From contig NZ_LZEU01000001.1 in the NCBI RefSeq assembly GCF_014490745.1, forward strand, positions 1-64,000: DNA of 64,000 nt. Reading direction: 5' to 3'. Position numbers and translations under genes: made by a program. Positions 1-8,620 of this stretch are shown here, one piece after another. Origin of the DNA: Pseudomonas alcaligenes. GTDB lineage: Bacteria > Pseudomonadota > Gammaproteobacteria > Pseudomonadales > Pseudomonadaceae. Numbering within the stretch: position 1 is the stretch's first letter; each line of letters begins with the position of its first letter. The notes below the pieces were generated by a model. The model did no database searches and was not told the DNA's origin. It worked only from the letters and a program-made list of their open reading frames with translations.

Positions 1-231
1 CTGCAGGAAGTCGCCGCCCGCGGCGGCCAGCTGATCGTCTTCGCCGACGGCCAGGCCGGTATGAGCAATGGCACCGGCACCCACGTGGTGAACATGCCGC
101 ATATCCACGACGCCTTGGCGCCGATCCTCTATACCCTGCCGCTGCAACTGCTGTCGTACTACGTGGCGGTGTTCAAGGGCACTGACGTCGATCAGCCGCG
201 CAACCTGGCGAAATCGGTGACGGTGGAGTAA
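1..231 (+). CDS. glmS: Glutamine-fructose-6-phosphate aminotransferase, C-terminal 76 residues
   Basis: Frame 1 is open from the window edge to a TAA at 229-231. The peptide carries the GlmS C-terminal sugar isomerase (SIS) signature, including [20 protein letters not shown] and the terminal [11 protein letters not shown] that is nearly invariant in the family. GlmS makes glucosamine-6-phosphate in the cytoplasm, the entry point to peptidoglycan and LPS amino sugars. The N-terminal glutaminase and most of the isomerase domain lie outside the window. The gene runs toward the T6SS operon, so the two are convergent. The last codons are the part of glmS that TnsD of Tn7 recognises in other bacteria. 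Confidence 0.95.
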   Translation: MQEVAARGGQLIVFADGQAGMSNGTGTHVVNMPHIHDALAPILYTLPLQLLSYYVAVFKGTDVDQPRNLAKSVTVE

Positions 232-260
232 GTCGCGAGGGTGAGAAATTAAAAAGCGGG
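196..260 (+). other. Expected attTn7 region (empty)
   Basis: In many bacteria Tn7-type elements insert about 25 bp after the glmS stop, guided by TnsD binding the last ~36 bp of the gene. Both parts are present: the conserved glmS 3' end, and the insertion point near 256 inside the terminator. No Tn7 end and no tns gene are visible, so the site looks unoccupied. The call rests on position and family knowledge. Confidence 0.5.
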
Positions 261-278
261 CCAGTGGCCCGCTTTTTT
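251..278 (+). terminator. Rho-independent terminator after glmS
   Basis: A 12-bp stem AAAAAGCGGGCC / GGCCCGCTTTTT with a 3-nt loop (AGT) is followed by T residues. The A run on the left makes it bidirectional, so it could also end the minus-strand T6SS operon that converges on glmS. Confidence 0.85.
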
Positions 279-315
279 GTTGATTGAGACGCTGTGATAA
301 ATCCAGCGATATTCG

Positions 316-780
316 TCAGGTACCACATGAGCTACCTAGCAAAAAGATACTGATGGTCGTATGTGACGTATGCAGAGTGGCTTCGACCTGTCGATCATGT
401 GACACGCCATACTCGCTCTTGTTGAACTCCCTCAGTACTTTCATCGTCAGGCTAAAGTCGCCATTTCTAGATCGATAGATTGATACCGGCTTACCAATTT
501 CTCTGGTCTTCAATTCGACTATCGCGCCGTTGTTTCGGATATAGATGAAATGCTCGTCCACCTCAATGAGCGACGTTGGAGTGGAGTTTTTTATTGCGAA
601 ATTTTGATCGGTGATACTGTATCCGCATAGCCAAACTCCCGGACTATCGTGATTCATGCTTTTGAATCTGGATAGAGCTTCCTCGTAAGACAGTGGCTCA
701 AGAGATGTTGCATATGCAGAGGAGCTGGCAGCCAGAGTGCTTGCCAGAACTATCGCAAAGGTTTGTGCAGTACGAGTCAT
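316..780 (-). CDS. Exported hypothetical protein, possible T6SS immunity factor
   Basis: 154 aa with a clear Sec signal peptide (residues 1-24, cleavage after AYA). The mature part is about 130 residues and has two cysteines, Cys52 and Cys152, that could form a disulfide. I do not recognise the family. It is the last gene on the minus strand behind vgrG and the peptidoglycan hydrolase effector, and it is AT-rich compared with the T6SS core genes. Periplasmic location next to a cell-wall effector fits an immunity protein, possibly for a lost or related effector, but nothing in the sequence proves this. About 200 bp separate it from the preceding gene, so it may have its own promoter. Confidence 0.5.
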   Translation of the reverse strand: MTRTAQTFAIVLASTLAASSSAYATSLEPLSYEEALSRFKSMNHDSPGVWLCGYSITDQNFAIKNSTPTSLIEVDEHFIYIRNNGAIVELKTREIGKPVSIYRSRNGDFSLTMKVLREFNKSEYGVSHDRQVEATLHTSHTTISIFLLGSSCGT

Positions 781-982
781 CTACTGGACGCCAATCTTAT
801 TGGCGCCTATGTCTACCATAGAGCCAATTCGGTGAGTGAGTATTATTCGGCCACTCCGCATTCATCACGAAATTAGTCATGTTTAGGCTTATCTATGGTT
901 GGCGTATTATGGTATTGGTTGTCGGTTGAGGAGTTGCGTCTTTATATGATTTGTTAAAAATATGAGATGGGTTTATTTTTGT

Positions 983-1684
983 TTAATTGCATGTTGTGTA
1001 GTTTAAAGAGCTTAGATCTTCTGGGGTGTATATTTTAAATTCGTAATTTTCGGAGTCGGTGAGTAAGGAAATACTTACTGGTTGGTTGGGGTTTGTAGTG
1101 GAGTAATTTATAAATGTTTTATTTTTTGAGATGTAGTAGCAGTTTTTTCCCTTTTTAAGGTATGTTTCTGGGGTTGTATTTTCAAGTTGGGCTGGAGTGC
1201 TATATTTTTCGTGAATTTCGATCCCGTTCAGACTCCCTTTTATTATATCCAGGGGTTTCCTGCTCTGGGTTAGCTTGGTGATGTCGATAGTTGAAGCCTC
1301 CTTTTTCCATTGGTCAGTATATATGTATCCTAATTCTGCATAGTCCGAGTTTAATTCTTTGTTGATGTTACACATGGATTTTCTTATAGATATGCCGGTT
1401 TGATTGCTTCTGGTTTCGGCAATGGCACAGTTAATTAAGATCTTCCTATTTTCTTCTTTTAGAGTGTAAATTATGTCCGCTTCACCTGAAGTGAATAGTG
1501 CGGGTTTGCTGTTAGTCTGGATTAGATCTCTATAGAAACCATCCTTTTCTTGCGTTATATCTTTGTAGACTTTGGGGGTTGGTCTGTTATCTAAAATAAT
1601 ACTTCCGTTCTCTCCTTTAATTATTTCAGTCGCGCTGGCAGAAAAGGCTACTGCGAATGATGCTGCGATCAGCGATGCTTTCAT
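983..1684 (-). CDS. Exported protein, probable immunity partner of the adjacent peptidoglycan hydrolase effector
   Basis: 233 aa with an N-terminal signal peptide (MKASLIAASFAVAFSASA) and a predicted periplasmic body rich in Lys, Asn and Ile. Base composition is strikingly AT-rich for this genome. The start lies 2 nt after the stop of the 1028-aa effector gene, which implies translational coupling, the usual arrangement for T6SS effector-immunity pairs. No domain family is recognisable. The immunity role is inferred from location, predicted periplasmic export (where the effector substrate is) and composition. Cysteines near residues 86, 103, 182 and 232 could stabilise it in the periplasm. 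Confidence 0.6.
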   Translation of the reverse strand: MKASLIAASFAVAFSASATEIIKGENGSIILDNRPTPKVYKDITQEKDGFYRDLIQTNSKPALFTSGEADIIYTLKEENRKILINCAIAETRSNQTGISIRKSMCNINKELNSDYAELGYIYTDQWKKEASTIDITKLTQSRKPLDIIKGSLNGIEIHEKYSTPAQLENTTPETYLKKGKNCYYISKNKTFINYSTTNPNQPVSISLLTDSENYEFKIYTPEDLSSLNYTTCN

Positions 1685-1686
1685 TA

Positions 1687-4600
1687 TCAGAATTCCGTTG
1701 GTGCTGTGGATGATTCTTTAAGAATCTCTTCGAATTTCGTTGCATACGAAGCTATCAGTGCTTTCTGGTCTACACCGTTAATTACCTTGCGCGCACCTTC
1801 ATAGTCTACAGTGGTGCTTTTTATATAATCACCAATACACTTTCCTGTGAATATTCCGTTTTTCATTCCCCATATCATGATTGGTACGGAATTTTCAAAA
1901 TCCGCTGCTAAATCCGGGTTGTTGACAAAGTCTGGGCCGAATTTTTCCATCGCTCTTCTGTAGTTGACTTTCCATGTGAGATGAACTGGACCGCGTCCAC
2001 GGTATTTGAAACCATCTCCCTCCGCGGTATTCTCATGGTCTATAGCGTTCTGCCGTTTCTGCGGAGTATTAGCCAACACTGGATCGTACTTATCGAAGTA
2101 GTGATAGTCTCCTACTTCAGGTTTTTTACTAAAGTATTCACCGGAGGGGAAGTGATACATTTCGTGTCTTGCAGTGGCGAGCATATAGGCTAGTTCGTAC
2201 CTATTTGGTTTTTCATCGTGCTCTGAATAGTATTTGTTTATATTTGTCAGGAATTCCTTGAGGTTTTCTTTTGATGTGCTTGTGAGTTCAGTTGTGCTGT
2301 TAAATGTTGGGTGCAATGGGGTGTATGTTTCAATGAAAGTATCGATATTTATTAGTTCCTGTTTACTTCCATAGATTGCCAGCAGGCCTACGGGGTGGAT
2401 GTGCCATGGACTTCCACTCATGCTAATCCCATGTTTTCCAGCTACCGTAGCCCACCATGAAAGCTTCTGAATTCGCTCCTTTTCACGCACCCAATTCAAA
2501 TTTTGATTGTCTGGAGTATGATCCATCAACTTATCCAGCTCGCTCCACTTGTCGCTCTTCCAAAACCATTCGCTCTCATAGTTAGTGATGAGCAAGGAGA
2601 GTTGCTGGGCGAGCCAGGGTTTTCCCAGCGCGCTCTTGAGCTCTTGGGCGCTTAGCTTCTGATCACGATGATTGTGTTCGTCAGGCAGGTCGATGATGTC
2701 GTACAGCTTGCTGAGTATCGGGCCGCGCTCGACAGCGTCAATCTGAGCAAGATAGCGCTGCGCTTCCGCTTCAGTCAGCTCGCCAGTTGCGCTGAGATGC
2801 CGGGCGGCTAGAGCGTCGAGTGGCTGTTGATCCTTCAGGTCACTGAACCCCGGCCACTCCCAAGGAGAGTGGAAGCTGAGTATTGGGTCTTGTTCCGGTA
2901 CCCAACCGGATATGTCTTGGCCAGCGAGGTCAGCCACGGCGACATACCACCAGTGGATATTGTCAGGGGCGACGGCTTTGTTTTGCTGATCGAGGTTGGC
3001 CCAGGCCGAGCGCGGCAAAATACGTTCATAGCCGCACGACAAGCCATCAAGACCGTTGTGCAGGGGAAAGGTCTTCCATGCTTGGAGGGCTGCGCTGGTG
3101 CTATTGCGCATGCCGGTATTATTCAGTTGGCTACGTTCTACCCATAGCGGAGTTTTCAGGAGCACGCCGATTTTGCGCCGCACATGTGTGCTCGGAATAT
3201 TTACTTTTCCAGCATACATATCGCTGCCGTCATCTTTGAAACTCTGTAGAAGAAAGTCGACGGTATCGGGCAACTCGCTCACATCGAGATCGAACTCGCT
3301 TGCTAGTTCGGCTTTTTTGGCGGAGTCCATCGGGTAGCGGTTATGTGCACCATCAAAATCTCCAAACCCTGCTTTCTTGGCCTTGAGCTCGACGTAAGGT
3401 TGAACCTTGGCCCAGCAACCTTCGGTTGGGGAGTCAGCAGCTACTCGTACATCAGTGCCACTAGCGATCTGGGTATCCGCTGCGCTGGGTTGGATGACCG
3501 TAGAACCTTCGTGAATCTTGATCAGGGTCTTTTGTTCGGCGGGCAAGCTCTCTGCCCATGCTCTGCTCTGGTTGATAAAGCCCAGCACGTCCTCACAGCT
3601 GAATACCTCCAGATGCAACATCGGTCGGGGGTGGTTGTCGTCGAAATTCTGGTATTGGCCGATATGGCCAATCAGCTCGCCCGCCTTGATCGCTACTGGT
3701 TGATCCAGCACCACCACGCTACCGTCATGGGCTTTGGGTTCATGGGTGATCTCCAGTGAGTCCAGCCAGACAAAACCGGGGAGCTTGCCGCTACTGTCTG
3801 CCGTGAGTGTTGGCACCGAGTGGCTGCTGATGATTTCCACCAGCTTGCGGTACTTGCTCGTCGCCCCTTCGTCGCTGATGCGTAGCTGTGCGCCTTTGGG
3901 TAGCCACGCTAAAATATCGCGACTGGAATCTATGAGCGCAGAACGCACATTCGCGCCAGACTGCAGTGGAACTAGTACGTCCTCGGCCTTTTCGCCGATC
4001 AGGTACTGATTGGCGCCAAGGTTCTTCATATAGCTCTTATGAACCCAGCCAGTATTAGGTTCCAATCCGTCGATTGCCGGAGAGATGCTAACCACTTTCA
4101 ACATGCCGCCGTTGGCTGCTCCTGTCGTGACCGTCGTACCCCGTGGAAGGGTCGCAAGGATATGGTCGTACTCTGCATGCAAAGGATCATCAGGCGAAGT
4201 CTTGTGATGGGCATGCACATTCAAACCCAGCAACTTGTCGGGAGCATCTGCCTTTACCTTGCACAACCCGTCACCCCAGAAGCCTGGACGAGGCAGGGTC
4301 GGCTGGGCTTGGTAGCTCGCCCAATCCTGCAGGTGCATATACAGGCTGTAAAACGTTAAAGCAGGCGCTGCAGGGGGAGTATCGGAGGTGGAGCCTGCGG
4401 TTGGCTCAACAGGTTTTGGTGGGAGCTCCAGAAGGTGTTTGACTAGGACAAAACCCGTAGAGAAGGGCAGAGGTACTGCGGTAGGAGCTTCCCCGTATGT
4501 GGTGGTCGGATAGTTTTCGTCGATGCGATAGGCGATTACTTCACCATCGGCGATGCAGCGCACCTCCGACTGGTCGAGTAGGGCCCCAGTGCCCTCATCG

Positions 4601-4773
4601 AAATGCACGCCGCCGTGCCAGTTGCCGCTAGCCCCCATTGGGAAGAAACCGTCCTTGGCCTGAGCCAGGGCAGCGTAGTAAAGCTCGGGGTTGGTGACGT
4701 CCTTGCTGGCTTCCCCGGCGGCTCCCTTGAGCCTGAATGGTAATGCCCAGTTGATTGGTTTGTACTCTGCCAT
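1687..4773 (-). CDS. T6SS effector: M23-like peptidase domain plus C-terminal GH19-type lysozyme/chitinase domain
   Basis: 1028 aa, no signal peptide, directly downstream of vgrG. Residues about 1-400 resemble an M23 metallopeptidase with inserts: NWHGGVHFD (His53, His57, Asp59), LYMHL (His147), and a closing MLHLEVF near 390; SH3-like stretches lie between. Residues about 855-1020 resemble a GH19 muramidase/chitinase: ATARHE with a probable catalytic Glu near 871, then GDGFKYRGRGPVHLTWKVNY near 920. The middle (about 400-800) is unassigned. Such a protein would cut both peptide and glycan parts of peptidoglycan in a target periplasm. Bifunctional amidase/lysozyme effectors of the TseP kind from Aeromonas have a comparable layout, but homology to TseP itself is not established here. 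The 3' half of the gene is AT-rich. An exported partner follows after 2 nt. Confidence 0.78.
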   Translation of the reverse strand: MAEYKPINWALPFRLKGAAGEASKDVTNPELYYAALAQAKDGFFPMGASGNWHGGVHFDEGTGALLDQSEVRCIADGEVIAYRIDENYPTTTYGEAPTAVPLPFSTGFVLVKHLLELPPKPVEPTAGSTSDTPPAAPALTFYSLYMHLQDWASYQAQPTLPRPGFWGDGLCKVKADAPDKLLGLNVHAHHKTSPDDPLHAEYDHILATLPRGTTVTTGAANGGMLKVVSISPAIDGLEPNTGWVHKSYMKNLGANQYLIGEKAEDVLVPLQSGANVRSALIDSSRDILAWLPKGAQLRISDEGATSKYRKLVEIISSHSVPTLTADSSGKLPGFVWLDSLEITHEPKAHDGSVVVLDQPVAIKAGELIGHIGQYQNFDDNHPRPMLHLEVFSCEDVLGFINQSRAWAESLPAEQKTLIKIHEGSTVIQPSAADTQIASGTDVRVAADSPTEGCWAKVQPYVELKAKKAGFGDFDGAHNRYPMDSAKKAELASEFDLDVSELPDTVDFLLQSFKDDGSDMYAGKVNIPSTHVRRKIGVLLKTPLWVERSQLNNTGMRNSTSAALQAWKTFPLHNGLDGLSCGYERILPRSAWANLDQQNKAVAPDNIHWWYVAVADLAGQDISGWVPEQDPILSFHSPWEWPGFSDLKDQQPLDALAARHLSATGELTEAEAQRYLAQIDAVERGPILSKLYDIIDLPDEHNHRDQKLSAQELKSALGKPWLAQQLSLLITNYESEWFWKSDKWSELDKLMDHTPDNQNLNWVREKERIQKLSWWATVAGKHGISMSGSPWHIHPVGLLAIYGSKQELINIDTFIETYTPLHPTFNSTTELTSTSKENLKEFLTNINKYYSEHDEKPNRYELAYMLATARHEMYHFPSGEYFSKKPEVGDYHYFDKYDPVLANTPQKRQNAIDHENTAEGDGFKYRGRGPVHLTWKVNYRRAMEKFGPDFVNNPDLAADFENSVPIMIWGMKNGIFTGKCIGDYIKSTTVDYEGARKVINGVDQKALIASYATKFEEILKESSTAPTEF

Positions 4774-4834
4774 GGTGATTTGACTCGATTCCGTTCCTTG
4801 GTGGCGTGCCGCTTGGCCGCACGCCTGATCCTGA

Positions 4835-6910
4835 TTAGCTGGAGAAGTTGAGCATCCGTTTCGGCCGCTGTTTGAGGGTGCTCAGGTTGTTAGCCAGGCT
4901 TTCATCCAGCAGATTCCCCGCTTTATCCGCATCCGCCGCCCCCGGCAGCACTGGTGGTTTGATCGCGATACCCGAACCATTCCCCGGCGCTCCGCCCGCA
5001 TTGATCCTGGCCATAGTCCCGACCAGGGTTACGCCGCCGGGGTCGAGTTTGATGAAGCTGCCGCCGGCTTTGAGGGTGATCTCCAGGCCGGCTTCGATGA
5101 CCATCTTCTGTCCGGCCTTGAGGTGGATCTCGCGGCCGGTCTGGGTCAGTTGAGCGGTGCCGAGTTTGATGTGCTGGTTGTTGACCACGGTCAGGTGGTC
5201 GTCGGCGCGCACTTCCATCTTGCGATCCAGATGGGTGGTGTGGTGTTCCTCGGCCTTCAGCTCGGTGTAGCTGTTGGCTTCCACCGTGTCGTGGCGTTCG
5301 TGGCCGATGCGGATCTTCTGGTCGTGCTCGACGTTCTCGTCCCAGTCCTTCTGCGCGTGGATATAGATCTGTTCCTGGCCCTTGCGATCCTCGATGCGCA
5401 GTTCGTTGTAGCCGCCACCGCCGGGGCTGCTGAGGGTCTTGAACACGCTGCGGGTCTTGTTGGCGGGCAGGTCATAGGGCACCACGTGCTCGGCGTGGTA
5501 CAGGCAGCCGGTGACCAGCGGCTGGTCGGGGTCACCTTCGAGAAAGGTCACCAGCACTTCCATGCCAACGCGCGGGATGGCGATGCCGCCGTAGCGATCG
5601 CCGGCCCAGCTGGAGGCTACGCGCAGCCAGCAGCTGGTCTTGTCGTCGGCCTGGCCGTGGCGATCCCAGTGGAACTGCACCTTGACCCGGCCGTACTGGT
5701 CGCAGTGGATTTCCTCGCCCTTGGGCCCGGTGACCACGGCGGTCTGGCTGCCTAGTACCTGGGGTTTCGGGTGGCGCAGGGCGGGGCGGTAGATGCTGTT
5801 CCAGGGGCTGGCGCTGAAGCGGTTGCGGTAGCCTTGGTAGAAGTTGTCCGAGTTGCCTGAGGTGCCCTCACCCCGGCCCTCTCCCAGGGGGAGAGGGGGA
5901 AAAGCAGCGCTGGTGATCGACTCTTCCAGCACCTGCGGCTGTTTGCCTTCGTGGATCACCTCGTGCAGCAGCCACAGGTCGTTCCAGTCGCGCTGCGGGT
6001 GATCGGAGATTTCCAGCAGGTGGCCGCTGAGCAGCCTGGGTTGGTCGCTGTGGCCCTCGGCCAGTTGCTGGTCGGCGCGGTGACGCTCCAGGTTGCGTTG
6101 CGCCAGGTGCTTGCCACGGCTGCGCTCGGTGAAGCGACCGGGGTAGTCGTAGTCCTCCAGGTCGGGTTGCAGTTCACTCTTGGTGGCGGCTTCGAGCAGC
6201 AGGCGCGGTTGCTCGAAGTCGTAGTCGCGGCGGGTCACCCGGCTGGTGCGGGTGGCCAGGCGTAGGGCGAAGCGTTTGATCACCGGTTCGTCGGCGACCA
6301 GGCCGCTGTCCTGCACATAGGCGGTGGGCCGGCCCAGGCGCGGGAAGCTGGTCTGGTCGTCGCCGAACACCAGCACATGGCCATCCGGGCTGTGCTGGAA
6401 GTGGTAGTGGATGCCTTCTTCCTCGCACAGGCGCTGGATGAAGTGCAGGTCGCTCTCGTCGTACTGCACGCAGTACTCGCGTGGCGGATAGACAGTCGGG
6501 CCGAGCTGGAAGCGGTAGGCAGCGGCGAGGATGCCGTGCTCCTCCAATACCGTGGCGATGATCTGCGGCACCGTCAGGTGCTGGAAGATGCGCTGGTTAT
6601 GGCGCTGCGCCAGCCAGGCCAGCTTCGGCTGCAGCACCAGGCGATAGCGGGTCAGGCGCTTGCCGGATTCGCCCTGCGCCGCCTCCAGCACCAGGCCGTG
6701 GATGCCCTGGCCAGCCGGGCTGAAGGCGAGGAAGGCGGCCTGGCCGAGCAGCGCCTGCAGGTCGAGATCCGGCTGTTCGCTGACCAGCTCCACCTCGAAG
6801 TGGTAGGGCTGGTCGAGCACTTCGCGGCCGTGGAAGGCCAGCACCTGCAGGTCGTGGCGCAGGCCCTCCACGCTCAGGCTGAAGTGTTTCTGGTTGGCGG
6901 GATTGAACAT
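4835..6910 (-). CDS. vgrG: VgrG spike protein (TssI)
   Basis: 691 aa, trimeric spike at the tip of the T6SS tail tube. The N-terminal gp27-like half (residues about 1-380) carries the ESDLHFIQRLCEEEGIHYHF motif; the gp5-like OB fold follows with QYGRVKVQFHWDR and CWLRVASSWAG; then comes the repetitive beta-helix needle (HDQKIRIGHERHDTVEANS onward) and a short 75-residue tail without an enzymatic domain. It lies 13 bp after the kinase gene, so it is part of the core operon, and delivers the following effector. Residues about 337-349 (PPLPLGEGRGEG) are encoded by a dispersed GC-rich repeat inserted in frame in the linker before the YQGYRN motif. Length is otherwise normal for the family. Confidence 0.95.
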   Translation of the reverse strand: MFNPANQKHFSLSVEGLRHDLQVLAFHGREVLDQPYHFEVELVSEQPDLDLQALLGQAAFLAFSPAGQGIHGLVLEAAQGESGKRLTRYRLVLQPKLAWLAQRHNQRIFQHLTVPQIIATVLEEHGILAAAYRFQLGPTVYPPREYCVQYDESDLHFIQRLCEEEGIHYHFQHSPDGHVLVFGDDQTSFPRLGRPTAYVQDSGLVADEPVIKRFALRLATRTSRVTRRDYDFEQPRLLLEAATKSELQPDLEDYDYPGRFTERSRGKHLAQRNLERHRADQQLAEGHSDQPRLLSGHLLEISDHPQRDWNDLWLLHEVIHEGKQPQVLEESITSAAFPPLPLGEGRGEGTSGNSDNFYQGYRNRFSASPWNSIYRPALRHPKPQVLGSQTAVVTGPKGEEIHCDQYGRVKVQFHWDRHGQADDKTSCWLRVASSWAGDRYGGIAIPRVGMEVLVTFLEGDPDQPLVTGCLYHAEHVVPYDLPANKTRSVFKTLSSPGGGGYNELRIEDRKGQEQIYIHAQKDWDENVEHDQKIRIGHERHDTVEANSYTELKAEEHHTTHLDRKMEVRADDHLTVVNNQHIKLGTAQLTQTGREIHLKAGQKMVIEAGLEITLKAGGSFIKLDPGGVTLVGTMARINAGGAPGNGSGIAIKPPVLPGAADADKAGNLLDESLANNLSTLKQRPKRMLNFSS
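5865..5901 (+). repeat. Dispersed palindromic repeat inside vgrG
   Basis: CCCTCACCCCGGCCCTCTCC, followed by CAGGGGGAGAGGG; the CCCTCTCCC / GGGAGAGGG arms form a hairpin. The same type of repeat occurs intergenically at 52760-52848. Here it is in frame and translated as part of VgrG. Confidence 0.75.
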
Positions 6911-6923
6911 GGTGGCGTCCTTG

Positions 6924-7892
6924 TCAGAAGTCTTGGCGGCGACTTAGCCAGCGCGGCAGCCAGGTCGCCGGCTGGCGCACCGTGGCGAAGGCCTGCAGCA
7001 GTTGCGATAGGCTGCAGCGGCGGGCTGGGTCGAAGGCCAGCGCGGCGCGCAGGGCTGGCCACAGGCTGCGCGGCAAGTCGGCGGGCGCGGTCAGGGGCAG
7101 TTCCATGGCCTTGGCCTGCTTGGCGCTTTGCCGGCGGAACGGATGCTGGCCGCTGCACAGCTCATAGATCACGCAGGCCACCGCATAGACATCGGCGGCG
7201 GCACTCAGCGGCGCGCCGTCGAGCAGTTCGGGGGCGGCGTAGCGCGGCGTCCAGGCGGCGAAGCGGCTGCGCGACAGGCGCGGCAGGCCGGTGAGAAAAC
7301 CCGCCACCGCCTGACCGAGGCCGAAGTCGAACAGGCGCAGGTCGCTGTCGCCGAGCATCAGGTTGCTCGGCTTCAGGTCGCCGTGCAGCACGCCCTGGCT
7401 GTGCGCATGCTGCAGTGCTTCGAGCAGATGCAGACTGACCTGGCGGGCCTCGCTCCAGGGCAGGCCGCTCGGGTATTGCTGCAGCAGGTGGTCGAGGGTG
7501 TTGCCCTTGAGCAGCTCCATGGTGATGAACGCGCGCTGGCTGGGCGGGTCGATCTCGAAGCTGTACAGGCGGATCAGGTGGCGCTGGCTGAGCCGCGCGC
7601 CGAGGGCGAACTCGCTGTAGAGCAGGGCGTTGGCGTCCGGGTATTCGGCGAAGTCCTCGCTGAGGGTCTTCAGCGCCACATAGGGTTGCGGGTCGCCGAA
7701 CTGCTCGCGCAGCAGGTCGCGGGCGCGGTACACCGCGCCCATGCCGCCGACACCGAGCAGGCGTTCGATGCGGTAGCGGCCGCAGAGCACCTCGGGCAGA
7801 TCCTTGGGCAGCGGGCGCGGCGCCTTGGCCGGGCTGCCGGCCATTACCGTGAGGTCGCTGCTGGCGAGCGGCAGAGTCATGGCCTGGCTCAT
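6924..7892 (-). CDS. stk1: T6SS-associated Ser/Thr protein kinase (Stk1-like)
   Basis: 322 aa Hanks-type kinase that probably controls T6SS assembly by phosphorylating Fha-pathway proteins. Visible motifs are the glycine loop GVGGMGAVY (residues 47-55), VALK with Lys75, Glu94, the catalytic loop HGDLKPSN (170-177, Asp172 and Asn177) and DFG (189-191). The Arg of HRD is Gly. There is no transmembrane or extracytoplasmic domain, so it is much shorter than PpkA of P. aeruginosa HSI-I and matches the soluble Stk1 type of HSI-II. Its start overlaps the phosphatase stop by an ATGA. In-frame ATGs at codons 5 and 17 are alternative starts. Confidence 0.9.
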   Translation of the reverse strand: MSQAMTLPLASSDLTVMAGSPAKAPRPLPKDLPEVLCGRYRIERLLGVGGMGAVYRARDLLREQFGDPQPYVALKTLSEDFAEYPDANALLYSEFALGARLSQRHLIRLYSFEIDPPSQRAFITMELLKGNTLDHLLQQYPSGLPWSEARQVSLHLLEALQHAHSQGVLHGDLKPSNLMLGDSDLRLFDFGLGQAVAGFLTGLPRLSRSRFAAWTPRYAAPELLDGAPLSAAADVYAVACVIYELCSGQHPFRRQSAKQAKAMELPLTAPADLPRSLWPALRAALAFDPARRCSLSQLLQAFATVRQPATWLPRWLSRRQDF

Positions 7893-8620
7893 CGGTTGAT
7901 CACCACGGCGCTGAGGTTGTCACGCGCCGGGCCGTCCAGGGCCAGCTCGAACAGGCGCTGCAAGGCCAGGCTGGCGCTGGGGCGGATCAGCGCGGCGCTG
8001 AGCTGGTCGGGGCCGAGATCCTGGTAGAGGCCGTCGCTGCACAGCAGGAACACATCGCCGGGCAGGCTCTCCAGTTCGAGGATATCCAGCTGCAGTTCCT
8101 CGGCCGCGCCGATGGCGCGGGTCAGGGCGTGGGCCGCCGGCTGGCGTGCGGCTTCTGCGGCGCTCATGCCGCGCTCGTCGATCAGTTGCTGCTGCAGCGA
8201 ATGATCGCGGGTCAGCTGGTACAGCTGGCGCCCGCGCAGCAGGTAGCAGCGGCTGTCGCCGGCCCACACGCAGGCCACCCGGCTGCCCTCGGCGAGCAGG
8301 GCGACCACCGTGCTGCCGACCAGCATCTCGGGGTTCTCGCTAGTCACCGTGAGGCCCAGGCTGAGGTGGCGATTGAGCCGGTGCAGGCAGTCGCGCAGCT
8401 GCTCCAGGCGTGCGGTGAAATCCACATCGCTGGCGATCTCGGCGAGGCTCTCGACGATCAGGCGACTGGCCAGGTCGCCGTTCTGGTGGCCGCCCATGCC
8501 GTCGGCGACCACCCACAGGCCGTGCTCGGGCTGGTCGAGAAAGGCGTCCTCGTTGCGTTCGCGCACCTTGCCGGTGTCGCTGCGCGCGGCGCTGTGCCAG
8601 AGCAGGTTGCCGACTTCCAT
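7889..8620 (-). CDS. stp1: T6SS-associated PP2C-type Ser/Thr phosphatase (Stp1-like)
   Basis: 243 aa, soluble. PP2C metal-binding motifs are present in order: RERNEDAF (20-27), VADGMGGHQNG (38-48), VWAGDSRCYL near 118-127, LLCSDGLYQDL near 190-200, and a terminal DNLSAVVI. It should reverse the phosphorylation made by the adjacent kinase and so switch the secretion apparatus off. Its start overlaps the tssM stop (TGATG) and its end overlaps the kinase start (ATGA), so the genes are translationally coupled. Order and size match Stp1 of HSI-II. Confidence 0.92.
   Translation of the reverse strand: MEVGNLLWHSAARSDTGKVRERNEDAFLDQPEHGLWVVADGMGGHQNGDLASRLIVESLAEIASDVDFTARLEQLRDCLHRLNRHLSLGLTVTSENPEMLVGSTVVALLAEGSRVACVWAGDSRCYLLRGRQLYQLTRDHSLQQQLIDERGMSAAEAARQPAAHALTRAIGAAEELQLDILELESLPGDVFLLCSDGLYQDLGPDQLSAALIRPSASLALQRLFELALDGPARDNLSAVVINR

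Noticed and set aside
80..95. CCCACGTGGTGAAC inside glmS as a parS site
   Set aside because: Only the central CACGTG and part of one arm fit; the left half-site is wrong and it lies in conserved coding sequence.
196..315. A Tn7-like transposon at attTn7
   Set aside because: No Tn7 end repeats, no tns genes and an intact glmS terminator.
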